A program made the translations under genes and the position numbers. Source: Batillaria attramentaria (Eukaryota; Mollusca; Gastropoda; Batillariidae). Taken from it: a DNA stretch of 64,000 bases. This document shows, in pieces, positions 60,455 through 64,000 of the stretch. How positions within the stretch are numbered: position 1 is the first letter of the stretch; each line of letters begins with the position of its first letter. The notes beneath the pieces were generated by a model that worked only from the letters and a program-made list of their open reading frames with translations, was not told the origin of the DNA and did no database searches. Location of the stretch: the NCBI GenBank assembly GCA_018292915.2, contig JACVVK020000497.1, positions 407,001 through 471,000 on the forward strand. Reading direction: 5' to 3'.

Positions 60455-60735
60455 GTACACACGCACGCACAAATAACAAGTGTGTGCGCTGAAAGTCCCA
60501 CGTCCATGTTTCGAAGACGAGTAGGCAGTGGCCTGTGACAGGAAAACAGAAATACAGAGTGAATAGCAGGGTGAAGGTTTGCACATAGGTGTAGCGCTTA
60601 GCGGCAGCAGGCTTTAACAGCTTCGTCCTCCAGCCCTGCGGCGCCGTGAGCATTTCAGAAGAGATGGATATGTGCACCGAGGAGAAGTCCACCATACCAT
60701 ACCATACCATACCATACCATACCATACCATACCAT
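60455..60735 (+). repeat. Dispersed repeat B with (CCATA)n expansion
   Basis: Parallels 26240-26512 closely. Its 3' end is an uninterrupted (ACCAT)n run of about ten units at 60689-60736. Confidence 0.78.
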
Positions 60736-61023
60736 ACACATGTTCGGTGAAGATTTCCGTGTACTTTGTGTGCCTAGGCTCAATATCGGTGTCAGTTTTG
60801 TTGGCAAACTGGTGCTTACGCGGATTACTTATACTGAAATTCGACCGTGGCAGTGACACAAGTACTGAACTGACCTAGATTTAAAAAAAAAAATCAATTT
60901 CAGTCGTGACAAATCGTTTTCACTGAATGTGTTTCCGGTATTGTATTGTGCGCGAAGCATATTTACTGGTATGCCGGGCCAACAATGAGAACTGTGTGGC
61001 AGCGCCCCCCCCCCCCCCCCACG

Positions 61024-61027
<4 letters not shown>

Positions 61028-61089
<62 letters not shown>
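61028..61089. repeat. (CA)n microsatellite
   Basis: About 30 CA units after a poly-C run. Confidence 0.95.
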
Positions 61090-61091
<2 letters not shown>

Positions 61092-61761
61092 GAAAGTTTT
61101 TAATAAAGCGAAATACATGAAATGCAACTGGTCTAGTTGATTAAAAATCACCTGTTACGAAGGTAATCTTTGTAGAACCTGTCAAAAGGGCCCGTGCCAT
61201 CTCTCCTCCCTTTGTTGTTGTTTTAGTCAGTCTACGTTTTACGTCGGACTTAATATCGAAAAGCGGCCAGTAGAAGAGGTTTTACTGGAAAACAAAATGA
61301 GTACGCGTAGCTCAGTCACCCTGGCCCACTGCCACCCTACCGCCGTTCGTGTGTCCACTATACTGTAAGAATCTTCGCAGTTAACATTTGCCTGTCTCCT
61401 AAAAAAAAAATTCCCATGCATTAATGTTTTTATTTCATCTATTTCCATTTAGCTGCCTCCCACCCATTCTGGCTACATTCCGCGATCTGTTTTATGGCGC
61501 GCCCCCCTTCCGACATGCTGGGCATATCGGATGCACATGTGTCAAGAGTCACTCAACCGTGGCCGTGTTTTCATATAGCGGCACCAGACCGTGACAGAGA
61601 CCTTTGATGTTTTGCTACACGCGCCCAGCGGGGTGTGTCATAGATGATCTGATATTATTGATGAAGAAACAAGAGAGGAATTGTTTTTTTGCATTTAGTG
61701 TATTAAACTATGGCGTGGGCGGCGTGTTTGTGATTGTAAGTTTTGGCTGCTATTTCTTGAC

Positions 61762-62095
61762 AGGAGCTAATGCTACTATTTTCATGCTCACAGACGAGTC
61801 TGCGCTGTTTTCGTGGTAGCTATCATCACACCACTTAGACATCTGGACAGTGACAGCGTCAGTAATGCTGGCACTGAGCCAGCAGAAGCGTACTCGATGA
61901 CGCGGCGACCACACTGAGCGCTCCAGTAGTGTAACAACAGTCGTAGAATCTGAATGTTCGACCGCTCGCGCAAAGTGTAAACAACGTTGTGTCGCATTAA
62001 GAGCTGTACTAGGTGGAGTATTTCGAGCGTACAGGCGCACTCACGAGCGAAACTGTTCCAAAACATAAGTTTGCTAAGCAACGATGTAACAAGCC
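61762..62095 (-). repeat. Dispersed repeat A, copy 4
   Basis: The same sequence as 5697-6005, through aaactgttccaaaacataag to gcccgtttaa. Confidence 0.75.
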
Positions 62096-63155
62096 CGTTT
62101 AAGGCACTTCGTTGACAGATTTGAGAGCGGTATGTGAAGAAATCTAGTTTTAGTAACGTAATCATAGGGTTGCCTGAACTTCCGTTTTGTCTCACTCTTT
62201 GGCAACGTCAGACCATGATCCAATCGCATAAACGTAGACACATGTCTGTTGTGCTGGCGGTTCATCCCACTTTCCTCAAGCGTGTACAGGTTTCACTTCT
62301 TGTTCTCTTCCACAGGCCAGCAAAACCGAGTTTGTACTGACTTAAAAGTGAAACTGGTGAAAGGATTGACGTTCGAGATTTAAGTGAAACTGACAATTCC
62401 GAAATTGACACTTTTCTCTTCTGTTCTCTTTCACAGGCCAAGAAAAGCGAGGAGGTGCACGGACATTGCGGAGTGAAACAGCTCTCAAACTGACACAAGA
62501 AAATCGACATTCGACAGTGAAACAGTTCTGAAATTGACAAGGAAAAGTGTGAGTGAAATCTGCACTGGCTGTTTTCGTGAGAATTGACAGATGTGTTGCT
62601 AGTTGTGTCCGTCAGTGATTGAGTCAGTCAGGGTCGACAAGGGTGGATTGCTACAGCTGTGGCGTGTGTGACATTTCTCTCGCTGAATAGGCCTCGGTGA
62701 TTCAGGGGAAAGCTGCAAAACATAGGGAAGATATTACCTTTCGTCGTGAGACAATCTGTGAAACGTTCCATACCTGCAGCAGCTGATGGTGTAACGTTGA
62801 TTCCTACTTGATATCCTTCATCCTTGTTTATTTCTCCAGTGTGCCACTGTACACTACAGATTCTCCAGACCATTTCCGAACAATTCAGTTCCTGGCGATT
62901 TTGGATCCGAGAGCGTCAGAAGAATAAATAGCAGAAAGAGAAGAAAGAAAAAGGACTACAAGAATCTCATGGTAGAACGTGCTGTCTTTGTCATAGATCC
63001 TCCAGTGTAGCGAGAAATAATGTCCTGACAAAGAGAACTGCGCTGCGTGTCGTCGCCAAGAGAACTGTTCTCCAGTGCCGTCCCAAAAGAGTAACTTCTT
63101 TTCCGTTTCCTCTTTCTTCATTTCAACTGAAAGACCTTCAGCTTACTTTTCCAAA
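62096..63155. other. Upstream flank / likely 5' untranslated region of the plus-strand gene
   Basis: Two related segments carry acceptor-like tctcttccacaggccagcaa (about 62304) and tctctttcacaggccaagaa (about 62426). Either could be the 3' splice site in front of the exon with the ATG at 63156. Confidence 0.4.
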
Positions 63156-63548
63156 ATGAGCTGCCCATTCAAAGCGATGCAGCGGGATGCTGAAGCGAGG
63201 AGGCAGGACAAGACCTCCAACGCAAGCTCCAACGGTTCGTCAGAGAGTTCAGGGGTCAAGGTCACCTTCGCTGAAGGCGTCCCGGTTTTGGACACGTCAC
63301 GGAAACCTTCCGGACCGGAGACTTACATCACCCTCGAAGAGGGTCCAGTGCTGAAAGCTGGCGAGGACACGACATCCGAACCCAGTAACTACGGTTCTGG
63401 AGAAGGGTCGCCTAGGCTACGCAAGACCAGCAACATCTCCACAACGTCCTCGCTGGGTTCTGAAGGTGACCTTGGTGAACTAACGGCCGAGAGGAAGGTG
63501 GACCTGAACGGACTTATAGAGGGAGTTGGTACGCTCATCATACCTGCG
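63156..63548 (+). CDS. First coding exon of an unrecognised gene (131 codons, continues past the window)
   Basis: An ATG in acceptable context (A at -3) opens 131 codons. They end at a strong splice donor, GCG/gtaagt, in phase 0. The peptide starts MSCPFKAMQRDAEARRQ and is Ser/Thr/Glu-rich and probably disordered over residues 18-110. It ends in a more hydrophobic segment, DLNGLIEGVGTLIIPA, that looks like the start of a folded domain. In-frame sequence is open upstream to about 63075 but has no better start. I do not recognise the family. The Cys-Pro-Phe near the start resembles a heme-regulatory CP motif, but that alone proves nothing. The following intron contains a tandem SINE-tail motif that reaches the window end. 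Codon use and composition look like a real exon, unlike the neighbouring DNA. Confidence 0.7.
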
Positions 63549-63734
63549 GTAAGTCTGCACAAAATCGTAAGTGTCGTTTGTGTCGGTGGTGATGGTTGGG
63601 TGGTTGGAGCTGGTCTCGGTGATGGTGGTTAACGTTGGCGATTCTGTGATGGTTTTAGTCGCTTTTCGTGCGTGTTTGGTTGCAGTAACGTGTAGCTTGT
63701 GATGCGCCTCTCTCTCCCTCTCTCTACCCCCCCC

Positions 63735-64000
63735 CCCCCCTGTGAAACTCCCAAACACCCACCTCTCTCTCTCTCTCTCTATTCCCCCCCCCCCCCATGA
63801 AACTCCCAAACACCCACCTCTCTCTCTCTACCCCCCCCCCCCCCGTGAAACTCCCAAACACCCACCTCTCTCTCTCTACCCCCCCCCCCTCCCCCCGTGA
63901 AACTCCCAAACACCCACCTCTCTCTCTCTACCCCCCCTCCCCCCGTGAAACTCCCAAACACCCACCTCTCTCTCTCTACCCCCCCCCCTCCCCCCGTGAA
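63735..64000. repeat. Tandem SINE-tail motif, about five units, running off the window
   Basis: Each unit is gtgaaactcccaaacaccca followed by cctctctctctc and a poly-C run. The part actcccaaacacccacc is the 3' tail of the SINE family at 45658. It lies in the first intron of the gene at 63156. Confidence 0.88.

Larger units (their letters stand above)
54951..61027. other. Intergenic or upstream region, no coding exon seen
   Basis: Holds (ATC)n at 54984-55014, poly-G at 55207-55221, (GTTT)n at 56286-56318 followed by a possible decayed SINE, short tandem repeats at 56558-57317, (GTCA)n, (GA)n at 58860-58893, (GT)n at 58943-58967, (CA)n at 59806-59852 and repeat B. A possible noncoding exon ends at 59368. 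Confidence 0.5.

Overview
The window is animal nuclear DNA. Its genes have many introns with GT-AG junctions. It is packed with dinucleotide microsatellites, minisatellites and tRNA-derived SINEs, and there is no operon, Shine-Dalgarno or CRISPR structure. Two SINE families carry the motif typical of V-SINEs (tctccgggtactccgg and variants), a superfamily known from molluscs as RUDI. With the repeat style this suggests a mollusc, probably a gastropod; that assignment is inference.

Genes. (1) 18671-23602, minus: a complete five-exon gene for a 167-residue protein of the CXorf65/C22orf15 type. (2) 30253-35580, minus: a complete six-exon alpha-tubulin. Its body aligns without indels to canonical alpha-tubulin through residue 435. 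The acidic -EEY tail is replaced by a 71-residue basic Gly/Arg-rich (RGG) tail ending in Arg, and Lys40 is replaced by Tyr. (3) 38006-40159 and 36596-37816, minus, just upstream of the tubulin: two long open frames, one built of degenerate 15-residue repeats and one Pro/Ser-rich and basic. They may be exons of one unrecognised gene. (4) 63156-63548, plus: the first coding exon of an unrecognised gene that runs off the window. A dead LINE reverse transcriptase lies at 13905-15669 (minus), and a small C-terminal LINE fragment at about 48640-48835.

Layout. 1-7000: repeat-rich intergenic DNA. 7048-12020: a V-SINE, a SINE, a 3.5-kb array of 33-bp units and an array of 89-bp units. 12-17 kb: microsatellites, the dead LINE and a 510-bp-spaced duplication. 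17.07-17.65 kb: a long inverted repeat. 18.7-23.6 kb: the CXorf65-like gene, whose introns hold a 1.1-kb CATTACATACA array. 24-29 kb: SINEs, a MITE and CA/CT microsatellites. 30.2-35.6 kb: the tubulin gene, with minisatellites in its introns. 36.6-40.2 kb: the repeat-protein frames. 41-62 kb: dispersed repeats, minisatellites, SINEs and a Tc1/mariner-type MITE. 62-64 kb: the start of the plus-strand gene, with a tandemly multiplied SINE-tail motif in its first intron.

The most notable discovery candidate is the RGG-tailed, K40-less alpha-tubulin. A second oddity in the same gene is a 28-bp minisatellite that repeats the exon-4 splice acceptor six times. Most long frames made of His-Thr, Cys-Val, or 11- or 15-residue repeats are by-products of simple or tandem repeats and are not annotated as genes.
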